Shown here: positions 54,760 to 64,000 of the stretch, piece after piece
Numbering within the stretch: position 1 is the first letter of the stretch
Layout of the letters: each line of letters opens with the position of its first letter
Source of the DNA: an uncultured Clostridia bacterium
GTDB taxonomy: Bacteria; Bacillota; Clostridia; Lachnospirales; Lachnospiraceae
Length of the DNA: 64,000 bases
Assembly (NCBI GenBank): GCA_947643415.1
Contig: CANRWA010000001.1
Coordinates: forward strand, 1 to 64,000
Direction: 5' to 3'
Translations under genes and position numbers: made by a program
The notes under the pieces: generated by a model
What the model saw: only the letters and a program-made list of their open reading frames with translations
Database searches by the model: none
What the model was told of the DNA's origin: nothing

Positions 54760-57351
54760 CTATTTCGTCGGCTCCAGTATCCATTTCTGGCACTCTCCGC
54801 CCCAGAAATTCCACTGGTTCACATTACCGCCTGCTTCTTTACTCCAGTCATACACATCCAGACCTGAAGCGCAATTACTTGCCCTAGTCAGGATCGCATA
54901 GGTACCATCTGACTGCTGCTCAATCCTGAACTGCTGGTTGCTGGCTCCCTTGTAGGTGTACTGCAGGATATTCGTGCCATCAGCAGTCTTTGCCCCTGCC
55001 ACATCCACGCATTTTGAATAACCTGTCGCACCTGTCAGGATATGGTAATATCCATTTCCATCTGATACAATCTTAAACTTCTGTGCATCACATCCATTGT
55101 AGGACCACTGACGGACATTAGCATTGTTCGCTGTACTTCCGTTCTCAATATCCAGATACAGTCCGGAATACAGATTCTTAATGTAATAAGTTCCCGCCAC
55201 ATTTGATGTAGTGGCTGAAGCACTTGTCTTTGTCGCCCACACGGCTTTATTATCTGTACCAATCAATGAGAATGTCATCACATTTTTGTGGTTGGAGGAC
55301 TCGTCTTTCTGCTTAAAGAACACCCCTTTGTAAGTGACACCGCCGATCACCATCTTACAGTAATAAGTTCCCGGTGTATAACTCCATGTGCCGCTGTAAG
55401 CCCCTGACACTGTACCATTTGAATTCAGGGTCACAGAACTGGTCTTGAGCATTCCTACATTTGTTGTTGAGGCATCCAGTCCATGATTTACGATTTCATA
55501 GGTTCCGGACATATCACTCATACTGTATCCGGTATTGGAGATGGAACTTCCCAGATATTCATAAACTGCCGTCACCGGCCAGTTATCCTCATTCAGAAAC
55601 TGCTGGTGAACTCTCATCTCATGGAATTCATAGCCATCATCAAATCTGGTATGGTAAACAAGATATCTCTGTCCATCGTTATCAATAAATGCCGAATTAT
55701 GCCCTCCTGATTTGTAACCCTTTGTACTGAGGGTAGAGTAATTATAATTGCCGAACAGTTTGATACCTCTTGTCCCCTGATTTGTTGATGATGAAAAGAT
55801 CGCTGAATTTCCTGCTGCATCTGTATAGTTTCCATCAATTGTCTTAGAACGGTACATGCGGATATGGTATCCACCATCGGATCCAAGCCATCCATAGGTT
55901 ACATACAGATAGTAATATCCAGATGTTTTATCGTAGATAATATAAGGTGCCTCACCGGATTTCCCATATCCTCCGGCAATCCTCTTGCCAAAATACCCAT
56001 CTGTCTGTCCACTGTTATTCTTTGGATAGACAGGCTGTCCGGTATTCTTATCAATTTGCAGGATATAGATGCCGCCTGACCAGGAACCATATGTCATCCA
56101 CATTTTTCCACTTGCATCCATCAAAACAGTAGGATCAATGGCATTCGGGAATAATGTATTGTTGTAAGCCCCTTTGCTGTTAAACCATCCGCTCCGGACA
56201 GAACTAAGTTTTCCTTCTGCAATCAGAGAGGGAATATTGGTATTCCCATAATAGGTATCCACTGTCTTTGTTCCCAGAGAAGATTTTGTTGTTACTGAAT
56301 TATTTCCTTTCGTAAATCCGGAATAGACCACAGTATCCACATAAGAAAATGGACCATTGGCAGACTTTGAAACTGCATAGCCAATACAGGAACGGATATA
56401 GGTGGAAGAGGTACTATAGTATATCATATAAGCGCCCTTGCTTCCGTCATTCCAGACATATTCAGAATTGTAAACAATATCCGGTGCCCATACGGCATAA
56501 CCGCCAGAACAATCCTGATCGTTATAGCCTGCCCACTGGAAAGAAGATGCCAGTGCTGTCTCCAGCGGTTCTCCTTTTGATGCTGACTTGCTTCCGCTGT
56601 TTTTCTCCGCTTCCACAAGATTCCACTTCTGACAGTCACCACCCCAGAAATTCCACTGGTTCACATTGCCGCCTGCGTCTTTCGACCACTCATATACATC
56701 CAGGCCTGACTTGCAGCCACTGACTTTTGTAAGAATCGCATAGGTACCATCTGCCTGCTGCACAATGCGGTACTTCTGCATCTCACCGCCCCAGTATTCC
56801 CACTGCATAATATTGGCCCCATCCTTTGATGAACCACTGTCTACATCAAGACCTGCCCGATAATTGGATGCTCCTGTCAAAATATAATAATAACCATTTC
56901 CCAGTGACACGAACTTAAATTTCTGTGCCTGCGATCCGTTATATGACCACTGGCGGATGTTTGCGCCATTGGCGGAAGAACCGTCTGCCACATCCAGATA
57001 CAAACCACTGAATTTATTCTGGATATAGTATACGCCTTCCACATTTTCGCTTACATACAGAGACTGGTTGCCATATCCCTGTGTCCCCAGCCCTGACCAG
57101 TTTCTCAGGTCACTTGATTTTGCCTGAGCCAGGTGGGAACCATAGGCATAATATGTGTTGGATGCCGAATCATAATAGATCGACGGATCATGTACAGAAA
57201 TCCTTGTTGTGTTTGATGTGGCGGAAGAACTCGCTGCCCCCTCTGCCCTGTTACTATTTCCCGGATACAGCACTGTCACTACCAAAACCAATGCTGTCAA
57301 TAACGCAATTCCTCTTCGAAAGGCTCCACGCCTTCTCTGTGTGAAATTCAT
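54760..57351 (-). CDS. Secreted GH43 arabinanase with ricin-type domains, one inserted in the catalytic domain
   Basis: 863 residues. Signal peptide (RRGIALLTALVLVVTVLYPG). The GH43 propeller begins at about residue 50 (ISVHDPSIYYDSASNTYYAY, general-base Asp) and is broken near residue 100 after NWSGLGTQGYGNQ by a ~150-residue ricin-B (CBM13) trefoil (YYIQNKFSGLYLDVADGSSA, QWSYNGSQAQKFKFV). It resumes at about 260 (SFQWAGYNDQDCSGGYAVWA) with NAIDPTVLMD and the acid Glu in GKSGEAPYIIY. A small beta domain (SDMSGTYEIVNHGLDAS) and a second ricin trefoil (YYIKNLYSGLYLDIENGSTA) end it. Expected activity is endo-1,5-alpha-arabinanase on plant arabinan. Probable promoter region AT-rich upstream. Confidence 0.88.
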   Translation of the reverse strand: MNFTQRRRGAFRRGIALLTALVLVVTVLYPGNSNRAEGAASSSATSNTTRISVHDPSIYYDSASNTYYAYGSHLAQAKSSDLRNWSGLGTQGYGNQSLYVSENVEGVYYIQNKFSGLYLDVADGSSANGANIRQWSYNGSQAQKFKFVSLGNGYYYILTGASNYRAGLDVDSGSSKDGANIMQWEYWGGEMQKYRIVQQADGTYAILTKVSGCKSGLDVYEWSKDAGGNVNQWNFWGGDCQKWNLVEAEKNSGSKSASKGEPLETALASSFQWAGYNDQDCSGGYAVWAPDIVYNSEYVWNDGSKGAYMIYYSTSSTYIRSCIGYAVSKSANGPFSYVDTVVYSGFTKGNNSVTTKSSLGTKTVDTYYGNTNIPSLIAEGKLSSVRSGWFNSKGAYNNTLFPNAIDPTVLMDASGKMWMTYGSWSGGIYILQIDKNTGQPVYPKNNSGQTDGYFGKRIAGGYGKSGEAPYIIYDKTSGYYYLYVTYGWLGSDGGYHIRMYRSKTIDGNYTDAAGNSAIFSSSTNQGTRGIKLFGNYNYSTLSTKGYKSGGHNSAFIDNDGQRYLVYHTRFDDGYEFHEMRVHQQFLNEDNWPVTAVYEYLGSSISNTGYSMSDMSGTYEIVNHGLDASTTNVGMLKTSSVTLNSNGTVSGAYSGTWSYTPGTYYCKMVIGGVTYKGVFFKQKDESSNHKNVMTFSLIGTDNKAVWATKTSASATTSNVAGTYYIKNLYSGLYLDIENGSTANNANVRQWSYNGCDAQKFKIVSDGNGYYHILTGATGYSKCVDVAGAKTADGTNILQYTYKGASNQQFRIEQQSDGTYAILTRASNCASGLDVYDWSKEAGGNVNQWNFWGGECQKWILEPTK

Positions 57352-57511
57352 TTTTCCCTTCCTTTCTTAAATTATTTTGAAATATTTTCCCATCCCTATC
57401 CATACCAGGTAATGTTATTCTTCCATACACCTCCTTTTTGTGTAAAATAACCCAGTCCCTTACTTTCGATCATACATTATTATATAATTTGTTGCAATAC
57501 TAAATGGCAAC

Positions 57512-57553
57512 AAAAAGACATTTGATTACAATTGCACAATCAAATGTCTTTTT
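57512..57553 (-). terminator. Rho-independent terminator of the small lipoprotein gene
   Basis: AAAAAGACATTTGATT/AATCAAATGTCTTTTT, a 16-bp perfect stem with a 10-nt loop; T-runs on both strands. Confidence 0.85.
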
Positions 57554-57581
57554 ATTTTATTTTCTTGTTATTTTTGCACAA

Positions 57582-57959
57582 TCACTGTGCTGTGCCATCT
57601 ATTTTTTTCTGTACCTGGCCTTTTACTTCTGTCAGATTCTGTATCATTGCATCTAGTTCTTTCAGAGTCATCTGGCCATCTTCTTCTGTCGTATCTGCGA
57701 TCTGTTCTTTTATTTTGACAGACATCTCCGTAAGTTTCGATTTCATGGCAGTAAAATTCTCATCCGCCATCAGTGAATTATCCTGTACCATTTTTTCAAT
57801 ATCTGCATACAATTGTAACGCTGTGTCTGTCTTTGTTATAACCGTATCCGATGTCTCCTTTTTGATCCCATCTCCGCATCCTGTCAACAGTCCCAGGCAG
57901 AGCCCTGCTGCTGCCATGGTAAACAGGGCTTTTTTTGCCTTTGTCATCATCCTGTTCAT
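57582..57959 (-). CDS. Small predicted lipoprotein
   Basis: 125 residues. Lipoprotein signal peptide (KALFTMAAAGLCLGLLTGC, lipobox LTGC), then a highly charged helical domain (LQLYADIEKMVQDNSLMADE, LTEMSVKIKEQIADTTEEDG) likely to form a coiled coil. No family recognised. It lies 18 nt after cysS on the same strand and may be co-transcribed with it. Confidence 0.7.
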   Translation of the reverse strand: MNRMMTKAKKALFTMAAAGLCLGLLTGCGDGIKKETSDTVITKTDTALQLYADIEKMVQDNSLMADENFTAMKSKLTEMSVKIKEQIADTTEEDGQMTLKELDAMIQNLTEVKGQVQKKIDGTAQ

Positions 57960-57977
57960 AATATAGTTCCTCCCATC

Positions 57978-59402
57978 TCAGTTTGCTTTTTCCCATACGG
58001 TACCTTCACGGGTATCCTTCAGTATAATGCCTTTTGCCGACAGTTCATCACGGATCTCATCTGCCCTGGCAAAATCTTTTTCTTTCTTTGCTGCCTTTCT
58101 CTCTTCTAGCATCCTCTCCACATATGCCGAGAGTTCAGAATCCACCTTTTCTTCCGGTACGGCTTCCAATGCTCTTGTCAGGCCCAATGAAAGTACTTCT
58201 TCATACCGTACAACCAGTTTTCTCTTTGTGGCGTCAGTGAAATTCTCTTTCAGCATATCATACAGTACTGTGATGGCGGAAGATGTATTGATATCATTTG
58301 CCAACGCCTCTGCAAATCTCTTCTCATATACTGCATAGGCAGTTTCGTCCACAGGCCCCTCTTCACTGAGATTCTTTACCCTCTTAAATAGTTTATCATA
58401 AGTAAGTGCCACATTGTCAAGCCCTTCCCATGAAAACTCCAGCGGTTTCCGGTAATGTGACAACAGGCAGAACAGCCGGTAAGTCATGGGATCATATCCT
58501 TTTTCTTCCAAAAGGGATATGGTGAGAAATTCTCCCTTGGACTTACTCATCTTCCCGTTCTTTGTATTCAGGTGGTTGACGTGAAACCAGTAATTACACC
58601 ACTTATGACCGGTATAAGATTCACTCTGGGCAATCTCATTTGTATGGTGCGGAAAAATATTATCCACACCACCGCAGTGGATATCCATATATTCTCCCAG
58701 ATGTTTCATGCTGATACAAGAACACTCAATATGCCATCCCGGGTATCCAATACCCCATGGACTGTCCCATTTCATCTCCTGGTTTTCAAACTTTGATTTT
58801 GTAAACCAGAGCACAAAATCCGTTTTATTCTTTTTGTTTGTATCCTCATCCACATCACTGCGAACTCCCACTTTCAGATCCTCTTCATTCTGGGTGGACA
58901 GCACATAATACTGAGCCAATTTTGAAGTGTCAAAATATACATTTTCCCCAGATAAATAGGCATAACCTTTCTCCAACAGGACTTCGATCATATGGATAAA
59001 TTCTGGAATGCAGTTCGTTGCTGGTTCCACCACATCTGGCTTTTTGATTCCCAGTTTCCGGCAGTCCTCCATAAAAGCATCCGTATAGAACCTTGCGATA
59101 TCCATTACGCTCTTATGTTCTCTCTTTGCCCCGGCAAGCATTTTATCCTCTCCGGTATCCCCATCACTGGTAAGATGTCCCACATCCGTAATATTCATAA
59201 CCCGCTTTACATCATACCCCACATAGCGCAAATATTTCTCTAACACATCTTCCATAATATAGCTCCGCAGATTGCCGATATGTGCATAATGATATACGGT
59301 AGGTCCACAGGTATACATCCCAACCCTTCCCTCTTCATTGGGAACAAATTCTTCTATCTTCTTCGACAAGGTATTATATAAACTGGTTTTCACATCTAAC
59401 AT
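57978..59402 (-). CDS. cysS: Cysteinyl-tRNA synthetase
   Basis: 474 residues from the ATG at 59402 (MLDVKTSLYNTLSKKIEEF), with AGAGG upstream; the frame to 59504 has no site. Class I motifs: MYTCGPTVYHYAHIGNLRSY (zinc Cys and HIGH), GWHIECSCISMKHLG (zinc), HCGGVDNIFPHHTNEIAQSE and KMSKSKGEFLTIS (KMSKS). C-terminal DALR-type helical domain and LEERKAAKKEKDFARADEIR. Charges tRNA-Cys. No cysE or mrnC neighbour; it lies between two GH43 genes. Confidence 0.96.
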   Translation of the reverse strand: MLDVKTSLYNTLSKKIEEFVPNEEGRVGMYTCGPTVYHYAHIGNLRSYIMEDVLEKYLRYVGYDVKRVMNITDVGHLTSDGDTGEDKMLAGAKREHKSVMDIARFYTDAFMEDCRKLGIKKPDVVEPATNCIPEFIHMIEVLLEKGYAYLSGENVYFDTSKLAQYYVLSTQNEEDLKVGVRSDVDEDTNKKNKTDFVLWFTKSKFENQEMKWDSPWGIGYPGWHIECSCISMKHLGEYMDIHCGGVDNIFPHHTNEIAQSESYTGHKWCNYWFHVNHLNTKNGKMSKSKGEFLTISLLEEKGYDPMTYRLFCLLSHYRKPLEFSWEGLDNVALTYDKLFKRVKNLSEEGPVDETAYAVYEKRFAEALANDINTSSAITVLYDMLKENFTDATKRKLVVRYEEVLSLGLTRALEAVPEEKVDSELSAYVERMLEERKAAKKEKDFARADEIRDELSAKGIILKDTREGTVWEKAN

Positions 59403-59506
59403 CTTGTATGACCTCTTTCCTCCATGTTTTTTACCCATACTACCATATAATGGCCGGATTTTCAAGATAGGCCTGCTTAAATAGAAACCCCTGTCTACAT
59501 TCAAAG

Positions 59507-62500
59507 TTACTTTTTTACTTTCACTTTAATCTTCACATATAAACCGTTTTGTGTATAAACATATATACTGCATGTCCCTTTTTTCTTTGCCGTAATCTTT
59601 CCTTTCTTATTTACAGACGCAACTTTCGTATTGGTTGATTCATAACGGAATTTGGCAATATGCACTTTGACTTTCTTTACTGGTTTGAGTTTTGCACTTA
59701 TTTTCTTTGTCTTTCCCTTTTTTAAAGTCAAATTCTTCTTTGCCAATATCTTTACCGGATTTGCTGCTTTTCCGCCTGTCGTACAGGCATGGACAGATTT
59801 GGACTGTGCAAAAACCCTCATTTCACCGCCAATTTTCTTATAAGCAGCTACAATATATTTGTAATATTTCCCACGCTTTAGTTTCTTTATGGTAACACTT
59901 TTTTTCGATGATGATACCTTACCGATCTCTTTCAGTTTTTTGCCGCAGGCAGAACCATATATAATGTACCCTTCTGCCCCTTTTACTTTCGACCAGGAAA
60001 GCTTGACTGAATTTTTCCCGCCCTTCGCATTAAGACGCAGGCCTGCAAAAACAGATCCTTTGGGATCTCCTTTGTCCGTGTTGGTATTGGTAAGAATCTT
60101 TCCTGCCTCTGCCAGACTGATCGTCCCCTTTTTTTCTCCTGATGGAATTGTGTCTGTATCTTCTGGCGGCGCCGCTGAATGATCTGGTTTCTGTGTCGGG
60201 ACAGACGGATCGTCTGGCTTCTGGGTCGGGATAGACGGGTCGTCCGGTTTCTGCGTTGGGGTAGACGGGTCGTCTGGCTTCTGGGTCGGGATAGACGGAT
60301 CGTCTGGCTTCTGCGTTGGGGTAGACGGATCGTCTGGCTTCTGCGTTGGGGTGGTTGGATCATCCGGATCTTCTCCACCTGTCTCATCCTGATACATTTT
60401 TTCCACCTGGGCGTCTGACAATGCCATATTAAAGATCATTACATTGTCAAACATAGCCTCACGGACATCTTCATCATCCCAGATCCTTCCAGAACCAATC
60501 GTTGTATATTCCGCTTTCTGAATGCTGTCTGTCAGGCTGGCATTAAAGCAGTTTGTCAGATTTGCTGAAGTGGCCTCTACCAACTTGCCATCCAGATACA
60601 GCCGGATTCCTTTGGTATCGACAGAATATGTGATGTGATGCCATTCATTTACAGAAAAAGGTTTCGTGGCATCTTCCCCTATTCCTTTTGTATCGCTAAA
60701 TGCATCTTGTGTTGCATTGATTCTGGCAATAAGATTGGCACTGATCCGGGTCATGGGCCAGGCATTCTTTGCACCACTGCGGTTCGCCTCAAACAGTGCG
60801 CTGTGCCCAAATGTACCAGCACCGATATTTGCCCACATACTGACAGTATAGCCATTATTTGTCACAGTTGTTAATACATCAGCAGGAAGACGGAGATAAC
60901 TGTTTGACTTTGCTCCCTCTGGATTTTTAATAGAAAGGATATTGCCACGGTCTGGGTCTGTTTTAATAACTGCAGATCCTCTTAGTTCCGCTCTTCCTGT
61001 TTTGGCAGAACCTGTCATTGGCGTTATTTTGCCACCAAGGGTTCCTGACTCAAAATCAAAACCATAGATCAGGGAATCATTCAGGAATGCATTTGAGGCA
61101 TCATTATTGTGAAGAGTTTCAACCTCCTCCTCAGATAATGTTTTATTATATATGGCAATATTATCAAACCTGGCATCCCTGACATCCTCATTATCCCAGA
61201 TTACCCCTGCTCCTACTGTCACATGTGCTGCCTTGTGAATACTGAAATCATTGGTACGATCAAATGGCCCGCTGAGATTTTCTTTGGCTGTCTGGATCAT
61301 CTTTCCATCCAGATAGGTACAGATTCCACTGCTATTGACGGAATAAACAACGTGATGCCACTGATTTCGGGTGAGCAGTGTTTCTGGGCCAGGAAGACAA
61401 TCAACATATCCATTCGCATTAATGTGGGATTTTAGATTTGCGCTGACCCTTGTCATGGGATATGCATTATTACCCGAAGAACTCACAGATTTCCCATCTC
61501 TATTAGCCTCAAATAATGCACTGGGTGCAGCTACATCTGTTCCAGCATTTACCCACATGCTGACAGTATAACCATCCCCTGTAACAGTAGAAAGTGTATC
61601 ATTGGGAAGCCGGAGATAATTCACCATTTTCGCCCCTTGTGCATTCTGGATATGCAGGACATTTCCCCGTTCTGTGTCTTTCTCGATCACTGCTGTCCCA
61701 ACAAGAGAAGCCTGTCCTGACTTGGCAGACTGGGTCACTGGTGCAATTTGGTTTGCTTCAACTGGCGCTGTCTCAAAATCATATCCATATATCATAGATT
61801 CCTTATATGGTTGAACCGTTGGGGCGGAAGTTACCATTGCTGTAGGTGTAGGTGCAGATGGGTTTTGTGTAGGTTTCTCAATCGGTTCCTCACCAGTCCA
61901 GTCATAATATGCTGTCTTCTTGCCCCATCTCTGAAGACCGTTCTGGATATTGATCCCCATGATCGTATAGGTTGCCCGGTTGTTCTCCCAGTCCCAGGAT
62001 GGTACGATCTTATATTTCTCCTCTGCATTTCCCAATACTATGGTCACTGTATTCTTCCCAGAATAATGCCATGTTCCGCTGGTACTGCCCACTGAAGCGG
62101 TATAATCCGGATACATTTGAAGGGTTTTGGAGGTTACCGCCCTTCCTTCCTTTGTGTACGAAAACTCTATCCTCTCATATTTACCAGGGACAAATTCTAC
62201 CGGCACCTTCTGCTCCTGCTCCCCTGCATATAAAGACGGATTGGAAATAGGCCAGCCCTCCTCTGTCCAGAACAACTGACGGATATTAACATACACAGAA
62301 CCATCTGCTTTTGATCCATCACCTTCTCTTGCATGGGCCACACACCAGTATTTTCCATCCTCTTTATAGACAGAGTTGCCGCCGATACACATCCAGCCAT
62401 TGCTTTTGTTAAATTTATGGTTGGTAGCAAGCTTATATCCAACTTCAAAAGTATTGGAAGCCAGATCTGTCATATCCTTTCCATTATAATCTTTATATGG

Positions 62501-64000
62501 ACCTGTGACAGATTTACTCCTGCCGATACGCATACTGTAACTTCCAGCGCCCCTGTCCTCATTCGTGAGATTTCCACAAGAAACTACCAAATAATAATAC
62601 TCCGTCTCTTCACTATAAAAGATGAATGGTCCTTCACAGGCTCCGTTATCATTTGCTACAGGCCGTTTCGCAATGATCGTACCTGGAGTGCTGTCCGAGT
62701 TTTTGTCACTGCTCTTCAGGTATCCTGTTGCAGCATCTATTTCAGCAATCTTAATTCCACCAAAGAAAGAACCCCAGACCATATACATCTCCCCATTGGT
62801 GTCACATATAATATTGGCATCTATGGCGTTTACTCCGCCAGCAGCCCATCCGGCATTGGTTGATTTCACAACAATTCCTTTATGTGTAAATGGTCCCTCT
62901 GGCTTAGCAGAGGTTGCCAATGCAATACAGGAAGTTCCACCAGATACACCGGAACAGGAATAGTACATCCGATACTCATTTCCATATCGATACACTTCTG
63001 GTGCCCATAAGTTACCCTGAATATAAGAAGCCACTTCTGAATTTGCCGGTATAAGACCAGATAGTCCTACATATTCCCAATTAACCATATCCCTGGAACG
63101 CCGGATCTCCACATCCTTTTTAGCCTCAGTACCGATAAGGCCAGTAGAATACATATAATAATATCCGTTATCTGCTTTAATCAGACTGGGATCATGAACC
63201 CACTGTCTCCTGTTATTATCTTCTGAATATGGAGTCGGCGCAGGGGGAAATTTAATGGAACTGTCACTGTTCTTTGATGCATCCATCTCATGTGGTTGAT
63301 AAGGAGAAGGTGTCTGGATGGGGCCAGAACCGCCTTCCTCTTTGTAGAGGTCTGCCACATCTTCCGCCGTCAGGGCCGTTTTGTAAATTGATACATCCCT
63401 CATATAGCCGACATAATCCGGATCTGCCGAATACTTAGACCGCCCCAGGTCAAAACAATTATATTGCTTTAATGTATTTAAGATCCGACGGTTATCATTT
63501 TCTGCCCCTCCAACCCGATTTCCATTTAGGTAAAGGGAAATCTCTGTGGCAGACAATGACACAACAGCATGATTCCATGCCCCATAATTGACATCCACAG
63601 CTTCATATACATCACAGTTTAACTCTGCTCCCTCACCCTGCATCCAGGCACTATTATTGGAATTATAGGAAAACTGCATTCCGGGCGTCAGAAATATAAA
63701 CGGCGGATTATTTGCAAACGCACTATTTCCAAAATCAAATAACCGTGACCACTCGCCTGTTGACTCATCGGCGTTAAACCAAAGAGAGACCGTAAGTCCG
63801 GTAGATGCGCTAATCGAACTAAACGATGTATTTGGAAGTGTAATATAGCTGGTATTATTTTTTGTCCCATTAAACTTCGCTACATTCTTATCCACTCCTT
63901 CTGTCTTTACAAAAGATACATTCTGGCACTGCCCCAGACCACTGCCAGAAGACAGATCCCAGTTCGCCACCCGCTCACTCTGGTATCCAGCCGCCTTCAC
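59507..64000 (-). CDS. Giant secreted GH43 protein with LamG domains and Ig-like tail (5' end outside window)
   Basis: At least 1497 residues; no signal peptide or start is visible, so it runs off the right edge. From the N-side: a LamG domain (LTVSLWFNADESTGEWSRLF, YMRDVSIYKTALTAEDVADL), GH43 propeller (WVHDPSLIKADNGYYYMYST, GGVNAIDANIICD, NGACEGPFIFYSEE with the acid Glu), its C-terminal beta domain, two more LamG domains (residues ~790-960 and ~970-1170; GYTVSMWVNAGTD and GYTVSMWANIGAG), a Pro/Thr/Asp repeat linker, a fibronectin-like domain (NSVKLSWSKVKGAEGYIIYG) and a Lys-rich Big_2-like tail (STNTKVASVNKKGKITAKKK). Expected to bind and cut arabinan. Confidence 0.85.
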   Translation of the reverse strand: MKAAGYQSERVANWDLSSGSGLGQCQNVSFVKTEGVDKNVAKFNGTKNNTSYITLPNTSFSSISASTGLTVSLWFNADESTGEWSRLFDFGNSAFANNPPFIFLTPGMQFSYNSNNSAWMQGEGAELNCDVYEAVDVNYGAWNHAVVSLSATEISLYLNGNRVGGAENDNRRILNTLKQYNCFDLGRSKYSADPDYVGYMRDVSIYKTALTAEDVADLYKEEGGSGPIQTPSPYQPHEMDASKNSDSSIKFPPAPTPYSEDNNRRQWVHDPSLIKADNGYYYMYSTGLIGTEAKKDVEIRRSRDMVNWEYVGLSGLIPANSEVASYIQGNLWAPEVYRYGNEYRMYYSCSGVSGGTSCIALATSAKPEGPFTHKGIVVKSTNAGWAAGGVNAIDANIICDTNGEMYMVWGSFFGGIKIAEIDAATGYLKSSDKNSDSTPGTIIAKRPVANDNGACEGPFIFYSEETEYYYLVVSCGNLTNEDRGAGSYSMRIGRSKSVTGPYKDYNGKDMTDLASNTFEVGYKLATNHKFNKSNGWMCIGGNSVYKEDGKYWCVAHAREGDGSKADGSVYVNIRQLFWTEEGWPISNPSLYAGEQEQKVPVEFVPGKYERIEFSYTKEGRAVTSKTLQMYPDYTASVGSTSGTWHYSGKNTVTIVLGNAEEKYKIVPSWDWENNRATYTIMGINIQNGLQRWGKKTAYYDWTGEEPIEKPTQNPSAPTPTAMVTSAPTVQPYKESMIYGYDFETAPVEANQIAPVTQSAKSGQASLVGTAVIEKDTERGNVLHIQNAQGAKMVNYLRLPNDTLSTVTGDGYTVSMWVNAGTDVAAPSALFEANRDGKSVSSSGNNAYPMTRVSANLKSHINANGYVDCLPGPETLLTRNQWHHVVYSVNSSGICTYLDGKMIQTAKENLSGPFDRTNDFSIHKAAHVTVGAGVIWDNEDVRDARFDNIAIYNKTLSEEEVETLHNNDASNAFLNDSLIYGFDFESGTLGGKITPMTGSAKTGRAELRGSAVIKTDPDRGNILSIKNPEGAKSNSYLRLPADVLTTVTNNGYTVSMWANIGAGTFGHSALFEANRSGAKNAWPMTRISANLIARINATQDAFSDTKGIGEDATKPFSVNEWHHITYSVDTKGIRLYLDGKLVEATSANLTNCFNASLTDSIQKAEYTTIGSGRIWDDEDVREAMFDNVMIFNMALSDAQVEKMYQDETGGEDPDDPTTPTQKPDDPSTPTQKPDDPSIPTQKPDDPSTPTQKPDDPSIPTQKPDDPSVPTQKPDHSAAPPEDTDTIPSGEKKGTISLAEAGKILTNTNTDKGDPKGSVFAGLRLNAKGGKNSVKLSWSKVKGAEGYIIYGSACGKKLKEIGKVSSSKKSVTIKKLKRGKYYKYIVAAYKKIGGEMRVFAQSKSVHACTTGGKAANPVKILAKKNLTLKKGKTKKISAKLKPVKKVKVHIAKFRYESTNTKVASVNKKGKITAKKKGTCSIYVYTQNGLYVKIKVKVKK
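60188..60367 (-). repeat. Six tandem 30-nt coding repeats (PDDPSxPTQK)
   Basis: Six in-frame 10-residue units of the form PDDP(S/T)(T/I/V)PTQK make a stiff acidic linker between the LamG and Ig-like parts of the GH43 protein. The unit alternates PST and PSI, which suggests pairs of units were duplicated. Confidence 0.9.

Noticed and set aside
60188-60367. CRISPR array
   Set aside because: The repeats are contiguous 30-nt units in frame with no spacers, and encode a protein linker.

Overview
The window looks like chromosomal DNA of a low-to-mid GC Gram-positive anaerobe of the Clostridia, most likely a gut Lachnospiraceae. The signs are a bifurcating [FeFe]-hydrogenase (hydCBA), strong GGAGG ribosome sites, sigma-A-type promoters, GerMN lipoprotein and ComEC/ComEA genes, secreted BspA-like and GH43 proteins with Ig-like tails, and AT-rich accessory islands. 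Species cannot be fixed from the sequence alone.

Layout. 0-6 kb is accessory: a secreted DUF6273-like protein carrying what looks like a diversity-generating retroelement (DGR) variable region, an N-terminally truncated DGR-type reverse transcriptase, an Rpn/PD-(D/E)XK gene, a transposase relic, a Uma2 gene, and an XRE/HipA-like pair whose kinase has lost its middle. 6-14 kb is core: sirtuin, tRNA-Ser(CGA), holA, comEC, a GerMN lipoprotein, a two-component system and comEA. 14-20 kb is arginine synthesis (argCJBD divergent from argG, with ArgR-like boxes between). 20-29 kb has an ECF sigma/anti-sigma pair, metA, a hybrid histidine kinase and thiSGHE, the thi genes being bracketed by two copies of a palindromic repeat.

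30-35.5 kb holds the most interesting system: rtcB, a ~250-nt RNA with two T-arms and other tRNA-like parts, and an SPFH/Band-7 gene in one direction, with two overlapping WYL regulator genes facing away. This matches the predicted SPFH/RtcB RNA-repair systems with a tRNA-like RNA described from comparative genomics. Here the tRNA-like halves appear to pair in a permuted, interlocked way.

35.5-42 kb is hydC-hydB-hydA followed by a FIST-domain sensor and a soluble chemoreceptor-like protein. 42-49 kb has a BspA-like secreted protein, a topoisomerase III, a LUD-domain protein and an AT-rich DUF262 + HEPN pair that looks like a defence module. 49-53 kb is purM-purN-purD-glyA, joining purine synthesis to one-carbon supply. 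53.6-64 kb has an aldolase-type enzyme, two large secreted GH43 arabinan-degrading proteins (one with a ricin-type domain inserted in the catalytic domain, one running off the right edge), a small lipoprotein and cysS.
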